Assembly: GCA_002309425.1 (NCBI GenBank)
Contig: DBXD01000066.1
Coordinates: 360 to 64,359 of the forward strand
Source: Cyanobacteria bacterium UBA1221
GTDB taxonomy: Bacteria; Cyanobacteriota; Vampirovibrionia; Gastranaerophilales; Gastranaerophilaceae
DNA length: 64,000 nucleotides
Direction: 5' to 3'
Shown here: piece after piece, positions 54,501-61,287 of the stretch
Numbering within the stretch: position 1 is the stretch's first letter
Layout: each line of letters starts with the position of its first letter
Translations under genes and position numbers: made by a program
Notes under the pieces: generated by a model
The model's database searches: none
The model's input: the letters and a program-made list of their open reading frames with translations, nothing else
What the model was told of the DNA's origin: nothing

Positions 54501-55703
54501 TTGTTTTGCTCTTTCAGCCCTTGCTGATTTTTGTACCGCGTTCGCGGCATGGGCAGCTCCCAGTCTTTCAAGTTTACTGCGCTCCACTCTGTCAATATAT
54601 TTTTGTCTTTCAGGAGTGACAGAATTATATGAGCCAATTAAATTTTTATTCTGTGTATACAGCATTTTTAACTGATATCTGTATATTTTGTCTGACTCAC
54701 GGCTTGCAAAATCAAACATATACTTTATGTCGTCATCATCAAGTTCTTCCTCAGTTAAGGGTTTTAAGAATGTAGATGCCCACACATTATGTTTTGGACC
54801 TTTATTTTCCTTATCTAAATCTATACTGCAAATTTCACCGCTATCTTTTGCCAGATACCCGTGTTTTGGATTATTATTTTTATCATACACAGTAATCGCC
54901 ATTCCGTCATAACAACTATTCTTAATCGGCGCATAAGTAAAATAAATATCTTTCTCTTTTATTGAACCTGAAGTCAGGCTTTTGTTTTCTTTATCCGCAA
55001 AATCAAAATCACTCCAGAATGCCTTGCTGTTTATTGTTTTTCCTAATACATTACTGAGTTCCTTCGCTTCCACGAACCGCGCAACCATTTTTTGCACATC
55101 TTCTTTAGATTTCAGATCAATATTTCCAACAGCTCCCGAATCCAAAATTTCACCGACCTTGTCCAGAGCCGTTTCAGCTTTTTGCCCGACGGCTTTTATG
55201 AATTTGTTATTATTCTTATTTATCTGATACAAATATTTTTCCAGTTCTTCCTGACTCAAATCTTCATCCGCAATTACATCAACTTTTCCGCCTTTTGACA
55301 CAATCATTTTTATTACAGGTTCACCGTTATCCTTATTTACCGTAAATGTCATTAAACTGTCATCAGCTTGTCCTTTTTCAAACTTAACATCTTTGGCATC
55401 CCCGGAATTTAAAACATCATCTAATAAAAATGAATTTGCATCTGCAGGGGACAGAAAACCTATTCCGTCTTTGAATAATTTAGTAATACTTTCCCCGGCT
55501 GCATGAAACATAATATTTAATTGTCTGTAACACAGAGAAAGAGTAGAAACTTTTTTTAATTTCTTCTTATCCAGCTTAAAAGTGTCTGCATGATTGTTTA
55601 AATCACCTCTGAATACCGGTGAATATTTTCTATTTTGGGGTAAATCTTGTGTTTTATAAAATTGACTGTATATTTGCATAGCACATACATGAAAAACAAA
55701 CAT
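51594..55703 (-). CDS. Giant lineage-specific protein with tandem 360-residue repeats, 1369 aa
   Basis: No family recognised. Residues about 418-775 and 776-1140 are two clear copies of one unit; paired segments include KLVEDARAQSYHPLTISEV with SISKSPYPISIEDAV, SGIKILTKDENGYYKNGYVI with RGIRILTKDKDGCYENCFVI, and SLIKLDENAVKTEGLDLIFNK with a close counterpart. A more distant third copy is suggested at about 80-310 (DGMAITVYDKNNNPKHGYL). The N-terminus has YSPVFRGDLNN, the F-x-G motif. A short ERPDAERPDAER repeat lies near the C-terminus. The first ATG (55703) or the ninth codon (55679) may be the start; neither has a strong ribosome binding site. Likely a surface or exported protein. Confidence 0.72.
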   Translation of the reverse strand: MFVFHVCAMQIYSQFYKTQDLPQNRKYSPVFRGDLNNHADTFKLDKKKLKKVSTLSLCYRQLNIMFHAAGESITKLFKDGIGFLSPADANSFLLDDVLNSGDAKDVKFEKGQADDSLMTFTVNKDNGEPVIKMIVSKGGKVDVIADEDLSQEELEKYLYQINKNNNKFIKAVGQKAETALDKVGEILDSGAVGNIDLKSKEDVQKMVARFVEAKELSNVLGKTINSKAFWSDFDFADKENKSLTSGSIKEKDIYFTYAPIKNSCYDGMAITVYDKNNNPKHGYLAKDSGEICSIDLDKENKGPKHNVWASTFLKPLTEEELDDDDIKYMFDFASRESDKIYRYQLKMLYTQNKNLIGSYNSVTPERQKYIDRVERSKLERLGAAHAANAVQKSARAERAKQLEEAQFQYNNIKLVKTYKLSDKESELINNIQTYTDRISKAYDSKPARICERLTEGSGFIRQTGVPGFIIDGLMPESSFLFGFGGTAIRKAADDKFHLRIFDKEQIEVARIVFTDNKDAELFVKNGADSEFVENIVKTLKSEMDNGLSERLLSRLDDATFYHENYKLVEDARAQSYHPLTISEVRQQLASPMEAYSFDSSEISNLKQKFEDVQDIYKEHVMTFRIWLKALYPEKKSYNTGNVNINGTDTNYEFSFIDNKVISGIKILTKDENGYYKNGYVISSDGKAHKFKKIPEKCTDPDSITLSVPSLIKLDENAVKTEGLDLIFNKICSEISVLKDYMTECACEAESTDSGRLSHKLVELKADKYRNQKGNSYNLKIDEIRMIKNIKTYYQRVFDVYNKKDFRTHNLLSERLNFIYRPSTSELIIKGLLPQKSEMNLGIAKTVNQVSQKEEFCFKVFDKNIEEIARADISDRNVLTLKFKNGLSKEQCEEIENTLTSTMKRGLKGKLMSRLETGCVYQENMAAINLSISKSPYPISIEDAVKDFQNPKKNYYKFNVYKVRTIKKYIEEIKRIHKSNDRACRSWDKAFFPDGDAKKYTAGKIDNPSMDYEFVLVDNSVCRGIRILTKDKDGCYENCFVIDDEGNSYKMSSIPKNYKNSKKLHMKENSLVKLDERAIKTAYPYLDLIFNKVYNDLSAYHDFLTECESEREAHPWGIHRNVVEGMAAKYKALAENSETSSAKINPMLQNQYAKMLNSNGEFLPLSEINLKHLSNALKDIFDKPVEERSPHLIHEKLPTGQLFSAKFSVTAPDGALITVFKNRTSGDFGFGYYSIKVQKGKELMTISINPQNGEILKKDAKNSLVKDSNGNFLSVDKEEFIRNNPLCESMPKYLVEIFDERPDAERPDAERQIINSNAVNPKKAALYHQKMKDFEEAMRASKSLDFDNMAAALKAHIDIEPETEEDEAEV

Positions 55704-55770
55704 ACAAATAATTGCCCTTTTTTAAAAATAAACTTTACAAAAATTAATGTATAAATATAATATCTTCATA

Positions 55771-55798
55771 TTGTTTTTTTTTAATGAGGTGGTACAAT
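55771..55798 (+). promoter_or_regulatory. Promoter of tRNA-Gln
   Basis: TTGTTT (55771-55776), 16 bases, then TACAAT (55793-55798), preceded by TGG, which makes an extended -10. The tRNA begins 11 bases past the -10 box. Confidence 0.62.
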
Positions 55799-55808
55799 AA
55801 TTTTGTAA

Positions 55809-55879
55809 TCCCGGATCGTCTAGCGGCAGGACTGATGACTCTGGATCATCCAACAGTGGTTCGAATCCATTTCCGGGAA
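55809..55879 (+). tRNA. tRNA-Gln (anticodon CTG)
   Basis: The cloverleaf folds fully: acceptor TCCCGGA with TCCGGGA, D arm GTCT/GGAC, anticodon stem GATGA/TCATC around loop CTCTGGA (anticodon CTG, reading CAG), variable loop CAAC, and T arm AGTGG-TTCGAAT-CCATT. The CCA end is not encoded. A hairpin follows it. Confidence 0.92.
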
Positions 55880-55882
55880 AAT

Positions 55883-55912
55883 AAGAAGGCAGAATAAATA
55901 TTCTGCCTTCTT
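55883..55912 (+). terminator. Hairpin after tRNA-Gln
   Basis: A perfect 13-bp stem, AAGAAGGCAGAAT and ATTCTGCCTTCTT, with a 4-base loop starts 4 bases after the tRNA. The T-rich tail is weak (ATTTGTTATT), so it may serve as a processing or stability hairpin as well as a terminator. Confidence 0.75.
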
Positions 55913-55976
55913 ATTTGTTATTCATTTTTTTATTATTGGGAATAACCACCCCCGGTAATATTTTTACCGGCTTTAA

Positions 55977-56444
55977 TTATAATTCTCCGTTTGCTATCAT
56001 TCCGGCCGCTACTTTATATTTATACGCATCTGCATCAGGCCGTGGAACCAAACACATCAGGGCCGCATATGCGTTATTCCACTTGTCAATAGATGCATCT
56101 TCATCTCCTATTGCAATACCTATACCCTCATATAAATATAAATAGTAGGGTTTCGGCAATCTGCCTTCCAAAAATTTTATTAATTTATCATCTGTCAATT
56201 TGAACATCTGAATAGATTTGCTATCCGAATAAACATTTTCTTTAAGTTCGGTCATTTTAGGCATATAATCATTTACTTCATTTAAGTCCGAACAAACCTT
56301 GACATCAATAATGTTTTGTCCAAGCAGGTCTATCGCTCTTTGCGAGAGCGGTTCTTTAAAACCGTTTCCGAAAAAGGTCCTGCAGCTACAGCACCTTTGC
56401 GGCCGTGAGAAATAACCATTGTATTGTACAGGAGAGATATTCAT
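55977..56444 (-). CDS. Lineage-specific protein, 155 aa
   Basis: No family recognised. The N-terminus MNISPVQYNGYFSRPQRCC is typical in style of the F-x-G group (here YFSR), followed by a Cys cluster RCCSCRTFFG. The remainder is polar with LYEGIGIAIGDEDASIDKW. There is no ribosome binding site; instead a TTTAAT box ends 6 bases before the ATG, as in the HTH-array gene. Confidence 0.62.
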   Translation of the reverse strand: MNISPVQYNGYFSRPQRCCSCRTFFGNGFKEPLSQRAIDLLGQNIIDVKVCSDLNEVNDYMPKMTELKENVYSDSKSIQMFKLTDDKLIKFLEGRLPKPYYLYLYEGIGIAIGDEDASIDKWNNAYAALMCLVPRPDADAYKYKVAAGMIANGEL

Positions 56445-56450
56445 ATTTTA

Positions 56451-56478
56451 ATTAAAACCCGTAAAAAAATTTTTTGCT
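56451..56478 (-). promoter_or_regulatory. AGCAA-N17-TTTAAT promoter-like element, possibly leaderless
   Basis: On the minus strand AGCAA (56474-56478), AAAATTTTTTTACGGGT, then TTTAAT (56451-56456), with 17 bases between. Six bases separate the second box from the ATG and no Shine-Dalgarno sequence is present. It is almost identical to the element at 57964-57992. Confidence 0.62.
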
Positions 56479-56505
56479 GCCATATATTAATTTTATTAAA
56501 AATTT

Positions 56506-57957
56506 TTAACCATTTAATAACTTAGTTCTGTCTATTCCGAATTTTTTCAAAAGTTTCATATACGTTGTAATTGAAATATTTAACTCCTTGCATATATCTT
56601 TTGTCATTTTCCCGCTTTTTATCAATGATTCTATTTGCTCTTTTGTAATACTTTGGACTTCAAGTTTTTTCTTTTTTGTTTTGCTGACAATCCCATACTC
56701 CTTGACTAAATCATCATAGATGTTTGGAGTTATATCAAATCTTTCACATATTTCTTTTATACCGGCACCACTATCAAGGGCTTTTTGTATTTCTTCAAGA
56801 TTTAAACTTTTTATTTTTCCGATAGGACCGCTTAAAACAGTTTCTACATTTGCAGCTTTGGCTTTTTGGTAAAAAGTGGTGTCAGATACATCTAATTTTG
56901 CCTGAATATCACGAACTGATTTCCACTCGTCGACAACCGCCTGTAAATCTTCTGCCGGAATAACAATTTCGTTGTTGTGATGCTGATAAGGATAATTTAT
57001 GTTAAACCTTTTTAAAAGTCTGTATAACGAACTTTCCTGCGTAAGATTTAACATATCACAAATTTCTTTTCTTGTATATCCTGCATCGACCAACTGCTGC
57101 AATTCCTCTTTTGTTATACTGTCAATATTCATTTTAGCCTGTCTGTAGTCTGTTACTATCCCATATTGATGCGTTAAACGAGTATATGTACGAACAGGAA
57201 TATTCAATTCTTTACATATTTCAGCAATAGGTCTACCCGAATCTACAAGTTCTTGCAGTCTTTCTTTAGTTATGGTTGAAACGATTTTTTTTGTTTGTAA
57301 AATTTTGGTATCTATATTAAAATCCATAATTAACCTTTGCAGAGTCGCCTCAGAAATTCCAAGTTGATCACTAATTTCTTTATAATTTTTACCGCTTCGC
57401 AATAAACTTTCAATTTGCTCTTTTGTAATATTTTTTATTGTTTGTCTTTGACTTCTGCCTTTTGTGGCGATATCCAGTTTTGGTAATAAGTCATAATAGG
57501 CACTCTCTCCTATACCTAACTGTTTGCAAATTTCTTCTATTGAAAGTTTTTTATCAACAAGTGTCTGCAACTGCTCTTTTGTAACTGCTTTTCTGTTAGC
57601 ACCGACAATATAGTTTCTGAGATTATATCTTTCGATATACAGGTAATACGCATTAGTTGTCAAGCCATACTTGCTGCAAATATCCTCAATCGGAACTTTG
57701 TCTTTTAACATTTGCTCGAATTCATCTCTGGGAATATCTGCCAGCTTCTGTTTAAAATCAGAATGCACGGTAGAAATCCCTAACTTTTTCAGATTTCTGT
57801 AATAAGCTGCCGGGGAAATACCCAAAATACCCGGGATTTCAGTTTCTTTTTTGCCCTGAGCTCTGAGCGACTCTATTTGCTCTTTTGTGATATTTACTTT
57901 TTTCCCGTAAAAATAGGGCGGTGTATGCAAATAAAAATTTTGTATAGAGATATTCAT
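56506..57957 (-). CDS. Protein of nine tandem helix-turn-helix repeats, 483 aa
   Basis: After a 22-residue leader with PPYFYGKK (F-x-G-like), the protein is nine repeats of 51-52 residues, starting near residues 23, 74, 125, 177, 229, 281, 333, 385 and 437. Each reads roughly ITKEQIESLxxxGxxxxEIC, then LGISxxxYYRLLKKxGI, which is a helix-turn-helix like those of Sigma-70 region 4 or resolvase-type domains, followed by a basic linker. An array this regular suggests modular binding along DNA, though protein or RNA binding is possible. No catalytic domain is seen. No ribosome binding site; TTTAAT ends 6 bases before the ATG. Divergent from ung. Confidence 0.82.
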   Translation of the reverse strand: MNISIQNFYLHTPPYFYGKKVNITKEQIESLRAQGKKETEIPGILGISPAAYYRNLKKLGISTVHSDFKQKLADIPRDEFEQMLKDKVPIEDICSKYGLTTNAYYLYIERYNLRNYIVGANRKAVTKEQLQTLVDKKLSIEEICKQLGIGESAYYDLLPKLDIATKGRSQRQTIKNITKEQIESLLRSGKNYKEISDQLGISEATLQRLIMDFNIDTKILQTKKIVSTITKERLQELVDSGRPIAEICKELNIPVRTYTRLTHQYGIVTDYRQAKMNIDSITKEELQQLVDAGYTRKEICDMLNLTQESSLYRLLKRFNINYPYQHHNNEIVIPAEDLQAVVDEWKSVRDIQAKLDVSDTTFYQKAKAANVETVLSGPIGKIKSLNLEEIQKALDSGAGIKEICERFDITPNIYDDLVKEYGIVSKTKKKKLEVQSITKEQIESLIKSGKMTKDICKELNISITTYMKLLKKFGIDRTKLLNG

Positions 57958-57963
57958 GTTTTA

Positions 57964-57992
57964 ATTAAACCCCATAAAAAAAATTTTTTGCT
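57964..57992 (-). promoter_or_regulatory. AGCAA-N18-TTTAAT promoter-like element of the HTH-array gene
   Basis: On the minus strand AGCAA (57988-57992), A4T8, ATGGGG, then TTTAAT (57964-57969), 18 bases apart, and six bases before the ATG at 57957. No Shine-Dalgarno is present. Its AGCAA bases overlap the probable -35 box of ung on the other strand. Confidence 0.62.
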
Positions 57993-58015
57993 ACCAAAAG
58001 ATTTTTTGGTATAAT
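57988..58015 (+). promoter_or_regulatory. Promoter of ung
   Basis: TTGCTA (57988-57993), 16 bases, then a perfect TATAAT (58010-58015), preceded by TGG as an extended -10. The ung ATG is 66 bases downstream with AGGAGAG. Confidence 0.62.
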
Positions 58016-58080
58016 AGGCTTGTGAGTTCTTGTTAGTTTAGATAACAGGGCTTTTAGTTACATAATAGGAGAGAGTTTAT

Positions 58081-58887
58081 ATGACAGAGATAAAAAATTT
58101 TGAGGATTTAAAAGAAAAAATAAAAGATATTGAAAATTTTGAAATAATTTCTGAAATACTTGATAATATTAAATCGGATAAAAGCAAAGAAGATATAATT
58201 AATTGTATTAATGCTTGTACCAGTCCTGTAAACGTCAAGGAAGGTGGAGATATTAAAACGATATTTAATGCTTTTAGTTTGTTCTCCATAGAAGAAACAA
58301 GAGTTTTAATTCTAGGTCAAGACCCATATCCTAGCGAAGAGAAAGCTGACGGTTGTGCGTTCTCAGTAAAAAATAACCAAGAAGATGATTCATTATTAAA
58401 TATTTTTAAAGCTGTAAAAGTTGCGTATAGCGAAGAAAATATCCCTTTTAGGGATATAAAGAAAAGTGATATAAAAGGCTGGTGTTATGACTTAAAATTT
58501 TGGGCTAAAAACAATAATGTTCTGTTATTAAATACAACATTAACGCATAAAAATAAGGAAACAATAAAAGACCACAGGGATGCATGGGAGCCATTTATTA
58601 ACGAAGTTATTAAAAAGCTTATAAGTTCTGAAAATAGCAATAAACTTGTAGTATTTTTATGGGGAAAATATGCACAATGTACGTTTTTTAATGCAATATG
58701 TGAAATGGGTAAAACTAGGCCTGAAAAATGTCGTATGGTGAGAAAAATGATACTGATGACAAGTCATCCGTCAAATACAGGAGGTGCAGTAAATTTAGGG
58801 TTTAGTAAAGATGCTCCGAACCACTTTAAAGCTTGCGATGAGTTTTTAAAAAAGCCTGTATGGAAAAAACTTGTGCCCAGTTTGTAG
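58081..58887 (+). CDS. ung: Uracil-DNA glycosylase
   Basis: UDG removes uracil from DNA and starts base-excision repair. The 268-residue protein has the family-1-like water-activating loop VLILGQDPYPSEEKADGCAF, LLLNTTLTH, VFLWGKYAQ and TSHPSNTGGAVNLGF with the catalytic-loop His. Family 1 normally reads GQDPYH and HPSPLS, so this is a divergent member. A 75-residue N-terminal extension is helical. The stop TAG lies inside the start of the palindromic element at 58884, so the repeat supplies the stop codon. Confidence 0.85.
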   Translation: MTEIKNFEDLKEKIKDIENFEIISEILDNIKSDKSKEDIINCINACTSPVNVKEGGDIKTIFNAFSLFSIEETRVLILGQDPYPSEEKADGCAFSVKNNQEDDSLLNIFKAVKVAYSEENIPFRDIKKSDIKGWCYDLKFWAKNNNVLLLNTTLTHKNKETIKDHRDAWEPFINEVIKKLISSENSNKLVVFLWGKYAQCTFFNAICEMGKTRPEKCRMVRKMILMTSHPSNTGGAVNLGFSKDAPNHFKACDEFLKKPVWKKLVPSL

Positions 58888-59037
58888 GGTGGGTAAAGCT
58901 ACGTTATGCCTAAAATTATAACAACAAGTTTTCATATGCGTACCCACCGAAATCAATATCAAAAATTTATTGGTGGGTTCGCCCAAAACTTCAAAATATT
59001 TGCTATACTCTAAACTTATTGGCTTAACCCACCCTAC
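58884..59037. repeat. 154-bp palindromic element, relative of the 76-bp repeats
   Basis: The ends GTAGGGTGGGTAAAGC and GGCTTAACCCACCCTAC are inverted repeats and match the ends of the copies at 8732 and 9075. An inner pair, GCGTACCCACC and GGTGGGTTCGCCC, makes a second stem. It is twice as long as the other copies, so it may be the fuller form of a MITE-like element. No coding content. Confidence 0.8.
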
Positions 59038-59141
59038 ATAGCTCTTGTATACCGTAAAATAACAGTCCGGTTTAAGGAAGTTGAACAGTTTTTTATTTTT
59101 ACGCGTATATTTATGCTATGATGACTTTATTGGAGGTCCTT

Positions 59142-60209
59142 ATGTTTAAAAACAAAAAAATAATATTTTGTATAATATTGTTATTTTTTATAACTTTTTG
59201 TATATGTTTCGGCGGGAATATTGTATCTAATGCAAAAAAAAGCATCTCAAAGCAATGTGTAAATATAGGGAGAAATTTTTATAATCTGAAACTATATAAA
59301 TTTTCAAATCGTTTTTATTTAACTTCAAAAAAATTAAATCCTAACACATCATGGATTGATTACAATATTGCAACAAATATACGCAGTGAATATTGGGGTA
59401 CTCCATTAAATGAAAAAATGCAACAAGACCTACATATAGCTATAAAATATTTAGATATGGAAAACATAAAACATCCGAATAATAAATATATTTTGCAGGA
59501 ATATGGATATATATATGAGCTATTAGAGGAATTTGATAAATCTGCAGTATATTATAAAAAAGTTTTGAAAATGGATTCTTCAAATGAATATATGCTTACG
59601 CGATTATCACATTTATATGCTGAAAAGAAATTTGATTATCCGCAAGCATTAGTATATTTAGATAAAAAAACTGAATTGAGTACAAACGATTATTTTTTAA
59701 AAGCTTATATATTGACCGCTTTAGAAAGATATGAGGAAGCTGTTGAATATTATAAAAAATATATTGAAAGGAACCCTTATCACGTTGCCGGGTTTGTAAA
59801 CATCACACTTTGTGAAATAGAATTGGAAAGATATGACGATGCAGAGAAACACGTTAATGAAGGGCTAAAATATGCCCCTGGTTTCTCCTATCTGCTAAAT
59901 TCTAAAGCTATAATTCTCTATCACAAACATCATTTTGAAGAAGCAAAAAATATTGAATTAGAACTAATAGAAAAAAATAAGTATGATTATGATGCATATT
60001 ATAATCTGGCAATATTTAACAAGTATGAAGGTAAATTAGAAGAAGCCGAAAAATATTTTAACTTATCAAAAAGTATGGCACAAGAATATTACGATAAATT
60101 TTGCATTAATCCTTACAGTATAGGAGATGCAGATGGAAAATGCAAAAATCGATATCATTTTCTAACAAACTTTGAACATTACAAAAATAAACCTTTGAAA
60201 AAACTTTAA
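59142..60209 (+). CDS. Membrane-anchored TPR protein, 355 aa
   Basis: A signal anchor (IIFCIILLFFITFCICFGGNI) leads about six TPR units facing outward, for example YLDMENIKHPNNKYILQEYG, KSAVYYKKVLKMDSSNEYML and YNLAIFNKYEGKLEEAEKYF. The ATG at 59142 has GGAGG six bases upstream, better than an ATG 24 bases before it. TPRs imply a scaffold; the partner is unknown. Base composition is more AT-rich than its neighbours. Confidence 0.82.
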   Translation: MFKNKKIIFCIILLFFITFCICFGGNIVSNAKKSISKQCVNIGRNFYNLKLYKFSNRFYLTSKKLNPNTSWIDYNIATNIRSEYWGTPLNEKMQQDLHIAIKYLDMENIKHPNNKYILQEYGYIYELLEEFDKSAVYYKKVLKMDSSNEYMLTRLSHLYAEKKFDYPQALVYLDKKTELSTNDYFLKAYILTALERYEEAVEYYKKYIERNPYHVAGFVNITLCEIELERYDDAEKHVNEGLKYAPGFSYLLNSKAIILYHKHHFEEAKNIELELIEKNKYDYDAYYNLAIFNKYEGKLEEAEKYFNLSKSMAQEYYDKFCINPYSIGDADGKCKNRYHFLTNFEHYKNKPLKKL

Positions 60210-60242
60210 ATTGCGGTAATTAAAATCCCCAACAAAAGCATT

Positions 60243-60270
60243 AAAAAAGAGCCTTTACGGCTCTTTTATT
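60243..60270 (+). terminator. Terminator after the TPR gene
   Basis: AAAAAAGAGCC, a 5-base loop and GGCTCTTTTA make a compact hairpin with A and T tails, about 34 bases after the stop. Confidence 0.82.
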
Positions 60271-60273
60271 AAA

Positions 60274-60294
60274 TGGAGCGGGAGACGAGGCTCG
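60274..60294 (-). repeat. Duplicated 3' end of tRNA-Gly, including CCA
   Basis: Eighteen bases (60277-60294) equal the T-loop-to-acceptor end of the tRNA-Gly at 60467-60484, in the same orientation, 190 bases away. Here TGG at 60274-60276 adds the CCA end that the real tRNA lacks. Such a duplicate is what a site-specific integrase acting on a tRNA 3' end would leave. Confidence 0.6.
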
Positions 60295-60464
60295 TCTTGA
60301 CCTGCTCGCAATAAACAGGTCTACGCATTTTGCTATTAGTGGCTTTCAGCCACAAGCAAAATCTGCTCCGCCCTCTGCTCGCAGGTCGCCGAACTCGAAA
60401 ATCGAGTTTCTCGCCATTATCTTCTCACAATTAGAGAGGATAGGGAAAATCCTATCCTCTCTAA
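60295..60464. other. Structured non-coding stretch between tRNA-Gly copies
   Basis: Several strong hairpins lie in 170 bases: ATTTTGCT/AGCAAAAT enclosing GTGGCT/AGCCAC (60327-60362), CTCGA/TCGAG near 60405-60417, and a perfect 14-bp stem TTAGAGAGGATAGG/CCTATCCTCTCTAA (60431-60464). The last begins 2 bases past the 3' end of tRNA-Gly and may end or trim its transcript. GC content is higher than in the neighbourhood. No gene seen. Confidence 0.55.
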
Positions 60465-60466
60465 TT

Positions 60467-60538
60467 AGCGGGAGACGAGGCTCGAACTCGCGACATCCTC
60501 CTTGGCAAGGAGGCATTCTACCACTGAATTACCCCCGC
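60467..60538 (-). tRNA. tRNA-Gly (anticodon GCC)
   Basis: On the minus strand the acceptor GCGGGGG pairs with CTCCCGC (one G-T), the anticodon stem CCTCC/GGAGG holds loop TTGCCAA (anticodon GCC), and the T arm is GCGAG-TTCGAGC-CTCGT. The discriminator base is T and CCA is not encoded. Confidence 0.93.
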
Positions 60539-60557
60539 TTATTTCGGGTACTTTTCA

Positions 60558-60585
60558 ATATTACATGCTCAAAAATAAATTGCAA
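60558..60585 (-). promoter_or_regulatory. Promoter of tRNA-Gly
   Basis: On the minus strand TTGCAA (60580-60585), 16 bases, then TAATAT (60558-60563). The tRNA starts about 20 bases downstream. Confidence 0.55.
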
Positions 60586-60736
60586 GTGTTTTGTATGTAA
60601 TACTCCTGACAAATAATTAATCTCTGCATAAACTTATCCCCCTAAATCATAAATATTAAGAAATATAAAAATCATCAAAATTAGGCATAAACGCAACACC
60701 ACCTTAGGTTTATCAGGGTTTTGACATATTTTCCTT

Positions 60737-60765
60737 AGCAAATTTTTCAAAAAAAATGTTTTATT
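60737..60765 (+). promoter_or_regulatory. AGCAA-N18-TTTATT promoter-like element
   Basis: AGCAA (60737-60741), T/A tract, then TTTATT (60760-60765), with 18 bases between. It is 108 bases before the ATG at 60874, farther than in other copies. Confidence 0.42.
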
Positions 60766-60873
60766 ATCTGTGTAGTGTGTTTAAGTTTTTTGCGTGTCTA
60801 AAATAATTAATGACTTTTTTATCTCTATCATTAAATATTTTATATACATTCCCAAAATAAAAAAGGTTATATT

Positions 60874-61287
60874 ATGGAAGTTTCTGGTGTAAAAAGACAA
60901 TCTATCGGTTCAATTTCTTGTTCGGGTATGGACGAAGAAGAAAAACTTATATTTCAAAAACTTCTTGCTTACGGAGTAATTCCTACCGGCAACAAAACTA
61001 TTGACAAAGAAACGCTGCATAAAATAGAACTTGAACAAGCTAAACAATTAAATTACGTATCTAATCAATTTATCACAGTATCAAGAGCAGAACAGGAAAA
61101 AATTCAGGAACATAAAAAAGAACGACGCAAAGAAATTAATCCGGAAGAAAAAAAAGAATACCGCGAAAATTTCACAGGCGCTAATGCACTGGGAGAGCAG
61201 ATTTATCTCGCTGTCAATATGAAAAGCAAACCGCAAGCAGTAAACAAATATCAGTCCTCTGATTCGATAATGCGAAGAAATCTGTAA
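60874..61287 (+). CDS. Lineage-specific helical protein, 137 aa
   Basis: No family recognised. It begins MEVSGVKRQSIGSISCSG, then has a helical, charged middle (SRAEQEKIQEHKKERRKEIN, about 65-95) and a polar end. AAAAAGG lies before the ATG. Its 3' end overlaps the convergent XRE regulator by 37 bases, which suggests a compact arrangement or antisense effects. Confidence 0.62.
   Translation: MEVSGVKRQSIGSISCSGMDEEEKLIFQKLLAYGVIPTGNKTIDKETLHKIELEQAKQLNYVSNQFITVSRAEQEKIQEHKKERRKEINPEEKKEYRENFTGANALGEQIYLAVNMKSKPQAVNKYQSSDSIMRRNL

Larger units (their letters stand above)
60541..60873. other. 333-base intergenic stretch
   Basis: It contains the tRNA-Gly promoter on the minus strand and an AGCAA-type element at 60737 on the plus strand. 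The rest is AT-rich with no open frame of note. A TTGACA at 60721 has no matching -10 box. Confidence 0.6.

Noticed and set aside
54100..55298. Several plus-strand frames inside the giant gene
   Set aside because: Antisense shadows of a long, repeat-supported reading frame; none has a start signal or family resemblance.
60721..60750. TTGACA at 60721 as a sigma-70 promoter
   Set aside because: No -10 box at 16-18 bases; the AGCAA-type reading nearby fits better.
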